Part shown: piece after piece, positions 1 to 9,391 of the stretch | How the letters are laid out: every line of letters begins with the position of its first letter | Numbering within the stretch: position 1 is the stretch's first letter | Assembly (NCBI RefSeq): GCF_001423245.1 | Contig: NZ_LMOH01000012.1 | Span: forward strand, 459,679 to 523,678 | Direction: 5' to 3' | Source of the DNA: Aureimonas sp. Leaf324 | GTDB lineage: Bacteria; Pseudomonadota; Alphaproteobacteria; Rhizobiales; Rhizobiaceae | DNA length: 64,000 nucleotides | The notes under the pieces: model-generated | What the model saw: the letters and a program-made list of their open reading frames with translations, nothing else | Told to the model about the DNA's origin: nothing | Databases searched by the model: none | Program-made: the position numbers and the translations under genes

Positions 1-583
1 CGAGCGAATACATCTCGACAGGGCCGTTGGTCGCGATCGAGGCGACCTTGTTGGAGCCTGCGCTCGGCGGCGGCGTCGGCTCGTTGAGGCTGGTGTCGCC
101 GCTACCGAGCAGCGCGCCGATCTCGTCGGCCTGCGGTGCGGCGGCGGGGGGCGCGACGCGGCTCGCATCGTTGACGCTCGGCGGCGCGGCGGAGGCCATG
201 CGCTCGTTGCCGACGGGGGCGGGCGCCGCTTCGGTGCGGCGCTCGGCCGGCTTGGCGGCGGCGCCGGACCCCTTGCCCTCGAGATCCTGGAAGCGGAACT
301 CGTTGTCCTCCTGCGTCTTGCGCAGCTGCTCCTGCAGCTGGAGCACGAGGAAGGACAGCTCCTCGACCTTGCCGGTCAGGCGCCGCATCTCCTCTTCCAT
401 CTGGGAGATGCGCACGCCGCCGTCGCCGACCTGCGCCATGAGGACGGGCGCCGGTGCGCGCGCCACGACCGGCGCGCGGTCGCCGCCGCCGCCGAGGCCG
501 AACGGCAGGTCGAGCGCGGATGCGGGCCCCGCCAGCGCGGCGAGAACGAGAACGGAAACGGTTGCGAGCTTCATCATGGCCAT
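1..583 (-). CDS. cpoB: Tol-Pal system protein CpoB/YbgF, N-terminal part (cut by window edge)
   Basis: Last gene of the Tol-Pal operon; CpoB coordinates Tol-Pal function with peptidoglycan synthesis in the periplasm. Visible are a short signal peptide (MKLATVSVLVLAALAGPASA) and then a heptad-like stretch rich in E, L, Q and R (roughly residues 40-75: EEEMRRLTGKVEEL, LQLQEQLRKTQED) that fits the trimerising coiled coil. A Pro/Ala-rich linker follows. The C-terminal TPR domain lies beyond base 1. ATGs at 592, 583, 577 and 574 are in frame; GAGGGG about nine bases upstream favours 583. Identification rests on fold features plus position directly after pal. Confidence 0.85.
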   Translation of the reverse strand, partial: MAMMKLATVSVLVLAALAGPASALDLPFGLGGGGDRAPVVARAPAPVLMAQVGDGGVRISQMEEEMRRLTGKVEELSFLVLQLQEQLRKTQEDNEFRFQDLEGKGSGAAAKPAERRTEAAPAPVGNERMASAAPPSVNDASRVAPPAAAPQADEIGALLGSGDTSLNEPTPPPSAGSNKVASIATNGPVEMYSL

Positions 584-733
584 GCGGGACATCCCCTCGG
601 GATCGCTGGAGGCCCCTCGCCCGCAAGCTGTTCGAAGCCATTCGGGCGACGACCTGTCGACCCGTCAGCTTGGACCGGCGGAAGGCGTCCAAAGTTTGGC
701 CGGTGCTAGCACAGACAAGGACGCCCTCACGCA

Positions 734-755
734 AAACGGCCCCGAAGGGCCGTTT
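734..755 (-). terminator. Intrinsic terminator after pal
   Basis: A 9-bp perfect stem (AAACGGCCC / GGGCCGTTT) closes a four-base loop that reads C-TTCG-G on the minus strand, an exceptionally stable tetraloop. It is followed by TTTT in the minus direction. It lies 32 bases beyond the pal stop and upstream of cpoB, so it should attenuate read-through from tol-pal into cpoB. Confidence 0.7.
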
Positions 756-787
756 CGAAACGCTCGATGTTGCAGAAATGCCGCAGA

Positions 788-1336
788 TCAGCTGCCGGCG
801 CCGTTGAGCACCGTGACGGCGCGACGGTTCTGCGACCAGCAGGAGATGTCGTCGCAGACGGCCACTGGGCGCTCCTTGCCGTAGGAGATGGTGCGCATGC
901 GATTCGGCGACACGCCCTGGCTGGCGAGGTAGTCGCGCGTGGCGGCGGCGCGGCGGGCGCCGAGCGCGAGGTTGTACTCGCGCGTGCCGCGCTCGTCGGC
1001 GTGGCCTTCAACCGTGATCGAGTAGTTGCGGTACTGGTTCAGCCACTGCGCCTGGCGGGCCAGCGTCTGCTGCGCGTCGGCGCGGATCGAGGTCGAGTCG
1101 GTGTCGAAGAAGATGCGGTCGCCGACGTTGACGGTGAAGTCCTGGCTGGTGCCCGGAGCGGCCGAGCCCGCGCCGCCGGCACCGCCGGCTCCACCGAGGC
1201 CGCCCGCGCCGCCGAGGCCGAGCCCGGCCGCGTTGTCCGGCAGTCCGTTGTTCTTCTTGGCGCAAGCCGAGAGCGCCAGCGCCGCGACCAGCGCGAGGGC
1301 GATACGACCATGGACCCCAGTAGCGATGCGGCGCAT
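788..1336 (-). CDS. pal: Peptidoglycan-associated lipoprotein Pal
   Basis: Outer-membrane lipoprotein that binds peptidoglycan and TolB and helps outer-membrane invagination during division. The 182-residue protein has a lipoprotein signal ending in the lipobox LSAC (Cys25). A Gly/Ala-rich linker (LGLGGAGGLGGAGG) follows, then an OmpA-like domain from about residue 70, with IFFDTDS and the peptidoglycan-binding segment VEGHADERGTREYNLALGARRA. Length and organisation are standard. It lies 95 bases after tolB on the same strand. A near-match CtrA box (TTAA-N7-TCAA, 1391-1405) sits in that gap. Confidence 0.97.
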   Translation of the reverse strand: MRRIATGVHGRIALALVAALALSACAKKNNGLPDNAAGLGLGGAGGLGGAGGAGGAGSAAPGTSQDFTVNVGDRIFFDTDSTSIRADAQQTLARQAQWLNQYRNYSITVEGHADERGTREYNLALGARRAAATRDYLASQGVSPNRMRTISYGKERPVAVCDDISCWSQNRRAVTVLNGAGS

Positions 1337-1431
1337 GGCCGTCTCCTTAACTCTGTGATTTCCGTATGGGCCCGTTTACCATGATCGCGGTTAACGAGTG
1401 GTCAACAGGCGATTGAAAGCGCTGGAGAATC

Positions 1432-2736
1432 CTACTCCAGCGCCGGCGACCAGGCGGGGTCCGACGCGTAGTTCGGCGTCGCAACCTTCTGCTCGTTCCG
1501 GCCAGTCAGGTCGATCGAGTAGAGCTGCGGACCGCCGCCCTGGTCGCGAAAGAACATGATCACGCGCCCGTTCGGGGCCCAGGTCGGACCCTCGGCATGG
1601 AACGACGAGGTGAGGATGCGCTCGCCCGACCCGTCCGGCTTCATCACGCCGATCTGGAACTGGCCGCCGGTCTGCTTGGTGAAGGCGATGAGGTCGCCGC
1701 GCGGGCTCCAGACCGGGGTGTTGTAGGTGCCCTGCCCGAAGGAGATGCGAGTCTGGCCCGAGCCGTCCGCGCCCATCACGTAGATCTGCGAACGTCCGCC
1801 GCGGTCGCTCTCGAACACGACCTTCGATCCGTCCGGCGAATAGGAGGGCGAGGTGTCGATCGCGTTGGTCGAGGTCAGGCGCGTCGTGGCGCGCGAGCGC
1901 AGGTCCATCGCGTAGATGTTGGAATTGCCGTCCTGCTGGAGGCTCATGATGACCTTCTGCCCGTCCGGCGAGAAGCGCGGCGAGAAGGTCATGCCGGGGA
2001 AGTTGCCGACGACCTCGCGCTGCCCGGTCTCGAGTTGCAGGAGATAGACGCGCGGATCACCTTGCCCAAAGGACATGTAGGTGATTTCCTGGCGGCTCGG
2101 CGAGAAGCGCGGGGTCAGCACGAGGTCGCCGCCCTGGCTGAGATAGCGCACGTTGGCGCCGTCCTGATCCATGATCGCGAGGCGCTTCTTGCGGTCGGTC
2201 TTGGCTCCGCTCTCGTCGACGAACACGACGCGCGTGTCGAAGTAGCCCTTCTCGCCGGTCAGGCGCTCGTAGATCGCGTCGGCGATGATGTGGGCGATGC
2301 GGCGCCAGTTGTCGGGGCTGGCGTAGAACTGCTGGCCGTCCAACTGCTGGCCGGCATAGGTGTCCCACAGGCGGAACTCGACGCGCAGGCGCCCGTCGGC
2401 CTCGGGCGTGACGCGTCCGGTCACGAGGGCCTGTGCGTTGATCACGGTCCAGTCCTGGAAGCGCGGCGTCGCGTCCGGCGTCACGTCCTTCTGGATGAAG
2501 GCGGCCGGGTTGATCGGGGCGAAGAGGCCGGACCGCTTGAGGTCGGCGGCGACCACCTCGATCAGCTTGGCGCCCAGCGCGTCGCGCGACTGGAAGTTGG
2601 GCAGGGCGATCGGCAGAGGCTGGACGTTGCCTTGCGTCACGTCGATCTCGACCGCCGCGTGCGCACCGGATGCCAGGGCGAGACCGGCGGTGGCCGTGGC
2701 GAGGGCAAGAGCCAAGGAGCGGATGAAGCGCGTCAT
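1432..2736 (-). CDS. tolB: Tol-Pal translocation protein TolB
   Basis: Periplasmic beta-propeller protein that cycles between Pal and the TolA-TolQR motor. The 434-residue form begins at the ATG at 2736 with a clear Sec signal ([20 protein letters not shown], cleaved after AHA). An upstream in-frame extension would add an Arg-rich segment with no signal character, so I reject it. The N-terminal domain ([20 protein letters not shown]) is followed by repeated WD40-like TolB blades ([42 protein letters not shown]). It sits between tolA and pal, as usual. Confidence 0.97.
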   Translation of the reverse strand: MTRFIRSLALALATATAGLALASGAHAAVEIDVTQGNVQPLPIALPNFQSRDALGAKLIEVVAADLKRSGLFAPINPAAFIQKDVTPDATPRFQDWTVINAQALVTGRVTPEADGRLRVEFRLWDTYAGQQLDGQQFYASPDNWRRIAHIIADAIYERLTGEKGYFDTRVVFVDESGAKTDRKKRLAIMDQDGANVRYLSQGGDLVLTPRFSPSRQEITYMSFGQGDPRVYLLQLETGQREVVGNFPGMTFSPRFSPDGQKVIMSLQQDGNSNIYAMDLRSRATTRLTSTNAIDTSPSYSPDGSKVVFESDRGGRSQIYVMGADGSGQTRISFGQGTYNTPVWSPRGDLIAFTKQTGGQFQIGVMKPDGSGERILTSSFHAEGPTWAPNGRVIMFFRDQGGGPQLYSIDLTGRNEQKVATPNYASDPAWSPALE

Positions 2737-2854
2737 GTGCGGGACCTTCCCGTTTGGGCATCGGGTTCGAAGCCGTCGATCGGGACGGCGACCCGGGCTT
2801 CGCATGAGAAAAGGACGAGGCGGCGGCAGCGCGCCGCCGCGAGAGGCGAAAGGG

Positions 2855-3979
2855 TCAGAACATCTGGCTCGGGTCGAAATTGACGGTGACCTGAGCCCAG
2901 GTGTCGTACTTCTCGGCCGGCAGGTTGTACGGCGCGCAGCGGCGCACGGCGCGCACCGCGGCCTCGCTCGCCACCCGCTCGGCCATCGACGAGCCGCCGC
3001 CGGAGAGGATCTCGGGCAAGCCCTCCAGCTCGCCCGTGGGCCCGAGCTGCATGGAGATCTTCACCCGGAAGTTGCCGGCTTCGACGCTCCCGGCCGGCGG
3101 GTTCCAGCAGCGCATGATCTGGCCGCGCAGCGCGTCCATCTCGCTCTGCGACAGCGAACCGCCGGTCTGGCGCGTGGCGCCGAGCGCCGCTTGTTGCGTC
3201 GAGCGCTTGGCGCCGCCGCCGGACGAATCCTGCTTGTTCAGGAGTGCGGCGATCTGGTCGGCGTCGAACTGCTTCTCGGTCGAGGTCTGGGTCGCCGGCT
3301 TCTTGGTGTCCTTCGGCTTTTCCTTCGACTTCGACGTGTCCTTCGCCGGTTCCTTGGCAGGCTCCTTCACCGGCTCGGCCTTCTTCGCCTCCGCGACCTT
3401 CACGGGCTCGGCGGGCTTGGGCTCGGGCGGCTTCGGCTTCACCTGCGGCAGGGGCACGTTGCGCGGGGGCGCGGGCGTCTGCGCCTCCGCCTTGGCGATC
3501 TCGGCGGCGAGTGGGTCGATCTCGGGCGCGACCTCGGCCGGCGTCGGCTCGGGCTTCTGTTCCGCGACCTCGGCCGGCGGCTCGGGCGGAGGCGTCGGCT
3601 CGGGCGGCGCGGGCTGCGGCGGCTCGGGGCGCGTCTGCGGGGTCACCGCCGGCGGCGGCGGCGGCGGGGGCGCTTCGGCGGTCGAGACGTTCTCGTGCGA
3701 CGAGGGCTTGGGCGCCGGCGGCGTCTTGAGGTCGACTTCGTTGTCGCCGACGTTCTCGGCCGGCATCGGCAGCTTCTCGGGCGTCTTCGTCGGCGTCGGC
3801 GCGGACTTCTCGGCCTCGGGCGCGTCCTGTTCCCCGAGCGTCGCCTGGCTGACGTCGGTCACCAGCGTCACGGGCAGCGCTTCGCCGCCCATGTCGAGCT
3901 TTTCCGGTGTCCCGAAATGCCAAAGCCCCCAGGTGAGGATGGCCGTGTGCAGGATCGTGGAGGTGGCAAGGGGTTTCAT
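2855..3979 (-). CDS. tolA: TolA energy-transducing protein
   Basis: Links the TolQR inner-membrane proton motor to TolB-Pal across the periplasm. It has a short N-terminal membrane anchor region ([16 protein letters not shown]). A very long low-complexity domain II follows, rich in Pro, Glu, Lys and Ala (about residues 45-240, with [19 protein letters not shown] and [20 protein letters not shown]). A TonB/TolA-like C-terminal domain from about 285 ([38 protein letters not shown]) completes it. At 374 residues the length is typical. It starts 11 bases after tolR. Confidence 0.92.
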   Translation of the reverse strand: MKPLATSTILHTAILTWGLWHFGTPEKLDMGGEALPVTLVTDVSQATLGEQDAPEAEKSAPTPTKTPEKLPMPAENVGDNEVDLKTPPAPKPSSHENVSTAEAPPPPPPPAVTPQTRPEPPQPAPPEPTPPPEPPAEVAEQKPEPTPAEVAPEIDPLAAEIAKAEAQTPAPPRNVPLPQVKPKPPEPKPAEPVKVAEAKKAEPVKEPAKEPAKDTSKSKEKPKDTKKPATQTSTEKQFDADQIAALLNKQDSSGGGAKRSTQQAALGATRQTGGSLSQSEMDALRGQIMRCWNPPAGSVEAGNFRVKISMQLGPTGELEGLPEILSGGGSSMAERVASEAAVRAVRRCAPYNLPAEKYDTWAQVTVNFDPSQMF

Positions 3980-3989
3980 CGGCCGCGCG

Positions 3990-4442
3990 TCAGCTTCCCG
4001 CGGTTTCCTGCGTGGTCACGAGACCGATGTTCTTGAAGCCCGCCGCCGAGATGCGCGACATGACCTTCATGACCGTGCCGTAGTCGGCGGAGCCGTCGGC
4101 GCGCAGGAAGATGCGCTCCTCGTAGCCCGCCTCGGCGATCGCCTTCAGCTGCTCGACGATGGCGTCGGGCGCGACCGGCGTTTCCTGCAGGAAAATCTCG
4201 CCGCCCTTCTGGACCGAGATGGTGATCGGCTGCTTGTCGGCCGACAGCGCCTTGGCGTTGGTCTTGGGCAGTTCGAGCGGCACGCCGACCGTCATCAGGG
4301 GCGCCGCCACCATGAAGATGATGAGGAGCACGAGCATGACGTCGACCATCGGCGTCATGTTGATCTCGGCCATGGGCGCCTTGCGCGCGCGACGCCCGCG
4401 GCGCGATCCGCCCCCAGACGAAGCTCCCGTCGACATGCCCAT
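3990..4442 (-). CDS. tolR: TolR, ExbD/TolR-family motor subunit
   Basis: Subunit of the TolQR proton-driven motor. The 150-residue protein has a basic cytoplasmic N-terminus (SRRGRRARKAPMAEINMTP). One membrane helix (VDVMLVLLIIFMVAAPLM) carries the conserved Asp of the ExbD/TolR family, and a periplasmic domain (PITISVQKGGEIFLQETPV) follows. It lies between tolQ (43-base gap) and tolA (11-base gap) on the same strand, the normal order. Confidence 0.96.
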   Translation of the reverse strand: MGMSTGASSGGGSRRGRRARKAPMAEINMTPMVDVMLVLLIIFMVAAPLMTVGVPLELPKTNAKALSADKQPITISVQKGGEIFLQETPVAPDAIVEQLKAIAEAGYEERIFLRADGSADYGTVMKVMSRISAAGFKNIGLVTTQETAGS

Positions 4443-4484
4443 GGAAACGACCCCTCAAGTGGAATGGAACGAGCCGGCCGGCGC

Positions 4485-5201
4485 TCAGCGCGCGGCCGAA
4501 CGCTCGTCGATCTGGCGCGACAGGATGGAGGAGAACTCGTCGGCGAAGGCCTCGAGGCGCGAGCCGAGCTTGCCGGCGTCGGCCGACAGCTTGTTGTAGG
4601 CGACGACCGCCGGGATGGCCGCGACGAGGCCGATCGCGGTGGCGAGCAGCGCCTCGGCGATGCCCGGCGCCACGACCGCAAGGCTCGTCTGCTCGGAGGC
4701 GGCAATCGACTGGAACGCCGTCATGATGCCGACCACGGTGCCGAAGAGGCCGACGAACGGCGCGGCCGAGCCGACCGTGGCGAGGAAGCCGAGGCGGGAC
4801 TCGAGGCCCTCCATCTCGCGCGCCATCGTCACGTCCATCGCCTTCTCGATGCGGGTCTGGAGGCCGATCGGCGAACGCGCGCCCTTCTCGAAGCTCTTCT
4901 TCCACTCGCGCATGGCGGCCACGAACAGCGCGCCCATGCCGCTGGTCTTGCGGTCGGACAGCGTGTGATACAGCTCTTCCAGCGACTGGCCTGACCAGAA
5001 GTTGTTCTCGAACTGGTTGAGCTGCCGGCGGAAGCTGGCGTAGCGCGTCCACTTGTCGAAGATGATCGCCCAGGTCCAGACGGACGCGGCGAGCAGGCCG
5101 ATCATGACGAACTTGACGATGAAGCCCGCCTGCCAGAAAAGACCCAGGAGCGACATGTCATGGGCCGGCGCGGCCAGCGCAGTCTGAGCGACCTCGTTCA
5201 T
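4485..5201 (-). CDS. tolQ: TolQ, MotA/TolQ/ExbB proton channel
   Basis: Inner-membrane channel that with TolR converts proton-motive force into TolA movement. The 238-residue protein starting at the ATG at 5201 (MNEVAQTALAAPAHDMSLLG) has the usual three membrane segments: FIVKFVMIGLLAASVWTWAI near residue 25, LATVGSAAPFVGLFGTVVGI near 140, and IAEALLATAIGLVAAIPAVV near 175. The family signature G-S-x-A-P-F-V-G-L-F-G-T-V is complete. The upstream extension to 5333 lacks family character. Predicted first gene of tolQRAB-pal, since 282 bases separate it from ybgC. Confidence 0.97.
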   Translation of the reverse strand: MNEVAQTALAAPAHDMSLLGLFWQAGFIVKFVMIGLLAASVWTWAIIFDKWTRYASFRRQLNQFENNFWSGQSLEELYHTLSDRKTSGMGALFVAAMREWKKSFEKGARSPIGLQTRIEKAMDVTMAREMEGLESRLGFLATVGSAAPFVGLFGTVVGIMTAFQSIAASEQTSLAVVAPGIAEALLATAIGLVAAIPAVVAYNKLSADAGKLGSRLEAFADEFSSILSRQIDERSAAR

Positions 5202-5483
5202 TCCTTTTGCGTCCCTCGAATCCGTCGGATCGTCCCGGTGGCTTTGGAAGCGTCTCGCTTCCGGCGGACCGACCGCCCCTGCCACGACCAGAACCACGCC
5301 CATGCCGGAACGCCGGCGTGGAACGTCGTCCATGGCGCCCTTTGACCGGTTGATTCCGGTGAAAGAATGGCATGGCGGGGGGTGAGCCCTCCGAGCCCAT
5401 CAAGCATCGTTAGGGTTAACAAATCGTTTGCGAACGGCAATTTACCGCGGTGCGGCATGCGGTCGGAGGCGGATGGATCGGGT

Positions 5484-5927
5484 CTAGCCCTCCCCGCCCC
5501 CCAGCCTCTCGGCCACCGCGGCCGGCATGCGGCGCGGCCGCCCGTCCGGCGAGATCACGGCGACCTTCACCTTGGCCTCGATCAGCACCTCGTCGCCCCG
5601 CAGGATGCGCTGGTCGAGAACGACGCGCGCACCGCCAAGGAGCGCGGTGCGCGTCTCGACCGACAGGATGTCGTCGATCCGGGCGGGGCGCAGGAACTCG
5701 ATCTCCATGCGCCGCACGGCGAACGCCATCGGCTCGCCGAAGGCGCCGTCCATCAGCTCGCGGTGTCCGATCCCGTGCAGGCGCAGGTAGTCCGTACGGC
5801 CCCTCTCCAGAAAGTGAAGGTACCGTGCGTGGTAGACGACGCCGGAAAAGTCGGTGTCCTCGAAATAGACGCGCACGTCGAGGCGGTGTCCGCCATCCAC
5901 GAGGCGGCCTGCAAGCTGATCGGTCAT
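5484..5927 (-). CDS. ybgC: Acyl-CoA thioesterase YbgC
   Basis: Hot-dog fold acyl-CoA thioesterase of the YbgC/4-hydroxybenzoyl-CoA thioesterase family, the standard first gene of tol-pal clusters. The start at 5927 (MTDQLAGRL) gives 147 residues. The signature VYFEDTDFSGVVYHARYLHF contains the catalytic Asp (in DTD-x-S-G-V-V-Y-H). RTDYLRLHG and EFLRPARIDDIL follow as expected. An in-frame upstream start at 5987 would add a basic segment with no homology character. It is transcribed away from the phytase-like gene at 6069. Confidence 0.95.
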   Translation of the reverse strand: MTDQLAGRLVDGGHRLDVRVYFEDTDFSGVVYHARYLHFLERGRTDYLRLHGIGHRELMDGAFGEPMAFAVRRMEIEFLRPARIDDILSVETRTALLGGARVVLDQRILRGDEVLIEAKVKVAVISPDGRPRRMPAAVAERLGGGEG

Positions 5928-5980
5928 GCGCCCTCTTAGCGCCCGTCGCGCCCGCGTTCCAGCGCCGCCCACGACCCGAA

Positions 5981-6013
5981 CCGTCATCGATCCGTCATCG
6001 GATCGTCATCGCG
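5981..6013 (+). promoter_or_regulatory. Probable Pho box (PhoB binding site), three direct repeats
   Basis: Three 11-base units lie head to tail: CCGTCATCGAT at 5981, CCGTCATCGGA at 5992 and TCGTCATCGCG at 6003. All carry GTCAT with exact 11-base periodicity. PhoB binds tandem 11-base units with a TGTCA core, so spacing and core agree, although the first core base is C rather than T. The site lies 56-88 bases upstream of the phytase-like gene and 54 bases upstream of the divergent ybgC start, so either gene could be the target. Confidence 0.6.
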
Positions 6014-6068
6014 TGGTGACGTCGGGCTGGTTGGAGGGCGCGTCCGCTCATCTTCCGGAAGGTCCGCC

Positions 6069-8276
6069 ATGCGTTCGATCCGCCTCCCCGCCGCACTTGC
6101 GCTGCTTGCGTCCACCGCCCTGCCCGCCGCGGCCGAACCGGTCTTCAACCGGATCGCCTCCTTCCCGGTCGCGCTGAACCTTCCCGCGGGGACCGACGCC
6201 AAGGCGCCGACCTCGGCCGAGATCGTCACGGCGTCCGGCGACGGCAACACGCTGGTCTACTCGGACAGCCCGCACGGCGGCATCGGCTTCATCGACATCA
6301 CCGACGCCCGCGCGCCCAGGAGCGCCGGCTATGTCGCCTTCGAGGGTGGCGAGCCGACGTCGGTGGCAGCCAGCGGCGCCCATGTCCTGGCGGCGGTCAA
6401 TACGTCGAAGAGCTTCACCGAACCGTCGGGCTTCCTCGCCACCGTCTCGATGTCGGATCGCACGGTCACCGCGCGCTGCGATCTTGGCGGCCAGCCGGAC
6501 TCCGTCGCCGTGTCGCCGGACGGCACGCTCGCTGCCGTCGCGATCGAGAACGAGCGCGACGAGGACGTGCAGGACGGTGCCCTGCCGCAGATGCCGGCGG
6601 GCTACGTCGTGCTCGTGCCCCTGAAGGACGGCGCGCCGGACTGCGCGGGCCTGCGCCGCGTCGAGCTGACGGGCATTCCAGCCATCGCGGCTGAGGACCC
6701 CGAGCCCGAGTTCGTGTCCTTCAACGCGAACAACGAATTGGCGGTCACGCTTCAGGAGAACAATCACATCGTCCTGATCGACGGGAAGACGGCCGAGGTG
6801 ACCGGCCACTTCACCGCCGGAACCGTCGCGCTCGAAGGCGTGGATGCGAAGGACGACGGCCAGATCGCCTTCACCGACACGATCGAGGCGCGCCCGCGCG
6901 AGCCGGACGCCGTGAAGTGGCTCGGGACCGACCGTCTCGTCGTCGCCAACGAGGGCGACTGGAAGGGCGGCACGCGCGGCTTCACGATCTTCAACCGCGA
7001 CGGGTCGGTGGCCTTCGAGTCAGGCCCCGCGTTCGAGCGCGAGGTCGCCAAGGCCGGCCACTATCCCGACAAGCGGTCCGACGCCAAGGGCGTCGAGCCG
7101 GAAGGCCTCGAGGTCGCCGAGTTCGGCGGCGAGCGCTTCATCTTCGTCCTGTCCGAGCGGGGCTCCGTGGTCGGCGTCTACCGCGACACGGGCGCCGAGC
7201 CGGAGTTCGTGCAGCTCCTGCCGTCCGGCATCTCGCCGGAGGGCGCCGTCGCCATTCCCGGCCGCAACCTTCTCGCCACCGCCAACGAGGCCGATCTCGT
7301 CGAAGACGGCGCGGCGCGCAGCCACGTGATGCTCTACGAGCGCGCCGAGGGCACGCCCGCCTATCCGCAGATGGTGTCGGTCGAGCGGGACGGCGTGCCG
7401 ATCGGCTGGGGCGCGCTCGGCGCGCTGGCCGCCGACGCGAACGAGCCGAAGCGCCTGTTCGCCGCGAGCGACAGCGTCTACGGCAAGGCCCCGACGATCT
7501 ACACGATCAATGTCACCACCAAGCCCGCCCGCATCACCGACGCGATGGTGGTCACCGAGAAGGGCGAAGCCGCCAAGAAGCTCGACATCGAAGGCCTCGC
7601 GCTCGACGGCGCCGGCGGCTTCTGGCTGGCGAGCGAGGGCAACCCGGAGAAGGAGGTGCCGCACCAGCTTCTCCATGTCGACGGCAAGGGCGCGGTGGTC
7701 GAGACGGTGGCCTTCCCGGCCGAGCTTCTGGCGCACCAGACCCGCTTCGGCGCGGAGGGCATCGCCAAGGTCGGCAACACGCTCTGGGTCGCGGTGCAGC
7801 GCCCCTGGAAGGACGACCCGAAGAACACGACCAAGCTGCTCGCCTACGATCTCGACGCCAAGACCTGGGGCGCGGTGCGCTATCCGCTGGAGGCACCGCC
7901 GGCCGAGGGCGCCTGGGTTGGCCTGTCCGAGATCGCGGTCTCGGGCGACGCCGCCTATCTCATCGAGCGCGACAACCTGATCGGCGACGCCGCGCGGCTG
8001 AAGCAGATCACCCGCGTCGCGCTCGACCAGTTGAAGCCGGCCCCGCTCGGCGGCGACCTGCCGACGGTCGAGAAGAGCGTGGTGCGCGACCTCCTGCCGG
8101 ACCTGAAAGCGCAGACCGCAGGTTACGTCGTCGATAAGGTCGAGGGCCTGGCGGTCGACAAGGACGGCACCGCCTTCGTCGTGAGCGACAATGACGGCGT
8201 CGACGACTCGTCCGGCGAAACGCTGTTCTTCGAGATCGGCAAGCTGAAAGAACAGTCGGCGGCCGTGCGCAACTGA
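6069..8276 (+). CDS. Secreted esterase-like protein of the phytase-like family
   Basis: The 735-residue protein has a Sec signal (MRSIRLPAALALLASTALPA, cleaved near AAA). The N-terminal half is built of beta-propeller-like strands (SPHGGIGFIDITD, PDSVAVSPDGTLAAVAIE). The C-terminal half matches the 'esterase-like activity of phytase' type (LDIEGLALDGAGGFWLASEG, VEGLAVDKDGTAFVVSDNDGVDD). The Asp-rich loop near the end would suit Ca2+ binding. RBS GGAAGG lies eight bases before the ATG. With the Pho box upstream, a role in releasing phosphate from organic phosphoesters outside the cytoplasm is plausible, but the substrate is not shown. It is convergent with ruvB across a shared terminator. Confidence 0.85.
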   Translation: MRSIRLPAALALLASTALPAAAEPVFNRIASFPVALNLPAGTDAKAPTSAEIVTASGDGNTLVYSDSPHGGIGFIDITDARAPRSAGYVAFEGGEPTSVAASGAHVLAAVNTSKSFTEPSGFLATVSMSDRTVTARCDLGGQPDSVAVSPDGTLAAVAIENERDEDVQDGALPQMPAGYVVLVPLKDGAPDCAGLRRVELTGIPAIAAEDPEPEFVSFNANNELAVTLQENNHIVLIDGKTAEVTGHFTAGTVALEGVDAKDDGQIAFTDTIEARPREPDAVKWLGTDRLVVANEGDWKGGTRGFTIFNRDGSVAFESGPAFEREVAKAGHYPDKRSDAKGVEPEGLEVAEFGGERFIFVLSERGSVVGVYRDTGAEPEFVQLLPSGISPEGAVAIPGRNLLATANEADLVEDGAARSHVMLYERAEGTPAYPQMVSVERDGVPIGWGALGALAADANEPKRLFAASDSVYGKAPTIYTINVTTKPARITDAMVVTEKGEAAKKLDIEGLALDGAGGFWLASEGNPEKEVPHQLLHVDGKGAVVETVAFPAELLAHQTRFGAEGIAKVGNTLWVAVQRPWKDDPKNTTKLLAYDLDAKTWGAVRYPLEAPPAEGAWVGLSEIAVSGDAAYLIERDNLIGDAARLKQITRVALDQLKPAPLGGDLPTVEKSVVRDLLPDLKAQTAGYVVDKVEGLAVDKDGTAFVVSDNDGVDDSSGETLFFEIGKLKEQSAAVRN

Positions 8277-8297
8277 GGCTTACGCATCGGATGAACG

Positions 8298-8329
8298 AAG
8301 GGGCGGAGCCGCAAGGCCCCGCCCCTTTT
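8298..8329. terminator. Bidirectional intrinsic terminator
   Basis: Stem AAGGGGCGG / CCGCCCCTT (8298-8306, 8319-8327) extends inward through GCC/GGC around a GCAA tetraloop. TTTT follows on the plus strand and the A-run gives T on the minus strand. It separates the convergent phytase-like gene (ends 8276) and ruvB (ends 8338), serving both. Confidence 0.85.
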
Positions 8330-8337
8330 CGTGAGCT

Positions 8338-9378
8338 CTACTCCTCGTCGCCCTCGAACAGGCTCGACTGGATGCCTTGGTAGGTCGAGGGCACGGCGAG
8401 GCCGAGGTGCTTGAACGCGTGCTGGGTCAGGAGGCGGCCGCGCGGCGTGCGCTGGATAAACCCCTGCTGGAGCAGGTAGGGCTCGACGATGTCCTCGATC
8501 GCGTCGCGCGGCTCCGACAGGGCGGCGGCGATGGTCTCGATGCCGACCGGGCCGCCGCCGAAGTTGAGGGCGATGAGGTCGAGATAGCGCCGGTCGAGCT
8601 GGTCGAGGCCGAGGCTGTCGACGTCGAGCCGCGTCAGCGCCTCGTCGGCGATGCGCCGGTCGACCGTCTCGGAACCGGCCATGGTCGCGAAGTCGCGCAC
8701 GCGGCGCAGGAGGCGGCCGGCAATGCGCGGCGTGCCGCGGGCGCGTCGGGCGATCTCGCGCGCGCCGTCGTCGCCCATCGGCAGGCTCATCAGCCGCGCC
8801 CCGCGCTTCACGATGTGTTCGAGTTCGGGGATCGTGTAGAAATTCAGGCGGACCGGGATGCCGAAGCGGTCGCGCAGCGGCGTCGTCAGAAGGCCGATGC
8901 GGGTCGTCGCGGCGACCAGCGTGAACTTCGCCAGATCGATCTTCACCGAACGCGCCGCCGGTCCCTCGCCGATGATGAGGTCGAGCTGGAAATCCTCCAT
9001 CGCGGGATAGAGGATTTCCTCGACCGCCGGCGAGAGGCGATGGATCTCGTCGATGAAGAGGACATCCCGCTCCTCGAGATTGGTGAGGAGCGCGGCGAGA
9101 TCGCCGGCCTTGGCGATCACCGGGCCGGAGGTCGAGCGGAAGTTGACGCCGAGTTCCTTCGCCATGATCTGCGCCAGCGTCGTCTTGCCGAGACCCGGCG
9201 GGCCGACGAAGAGAACGTGGTCAAGGGCTTCGCCGCGCGTCTTGGCAGCCTCGATGAAGATCTTGAGATTGGCGCGCGCCGCCGCCTGGCCGACGAAATC
9301 ATCGAGCCGCTGCGGCCGCAACGACGCGTCGACGTCCTCGCCGCGCTTCTCGGGGGTGATGAGGCGTGTGTTGCTCAT
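8338..9378 (-). CDS. ruvB: Holliday junction branch migration helicase RuvB
   Basis: AAA+ motor that drives branch migration with RuvA. The 346-residue protein is the usual length. It has [12 protein letters not shown] near residue 21, Walker [10 protein letters not shown] near 60, Walker [11 protein letters not shown] near 105, sensor [17 protein letters not shown] near 155, and the C-terminal winged helix ([13 protein letters not shown]). It starts 13 bases after ruvA stops, and is the last gene of the ruvC-[toxin-antitoxin]-ruvA-ruvB run. Confidence 0.98.
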   Translation of the reverse strand: MSNTRLITPEKRGEDVDASLRPQRLDDFVGQAAARANLKIFIEAAKTRGEALDHVLFVGPPGLGKTTLAQIMAKELGVNFRSTSGPVIAKAGDLAALLTNLEERDVLFIDEIHRLSPAVEEILYPAMEDFQLDLIIGEGPAARSVKIDLAKFTLVAATTRIGLLTTPLRDRFGIPVRLNFYTIPELEHIVKRGARLMSLPMGDDGAREIARRARGTPRIAGRLLRRVRDFATMAGSETVDRRIADEALTRLDVDSLGLDQLDRRYLDLIALNFGGGPVGIETIAAALSEPRDAIEDIVEPYLLQQGFIQRTPRGRLLTQHAFKHLGLAVPSTYQGIQSSLFEGDEE

Positions 9379-9391
9379 GGGTCCGTTCGCT

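Noticed and set aside
3421-3720. Repeat-like Pro/Glu-coding tract as a tandem repeat or recombination site
   Set aside because: It is the normal low-complexity domain II of TolA and needs no other explanation.
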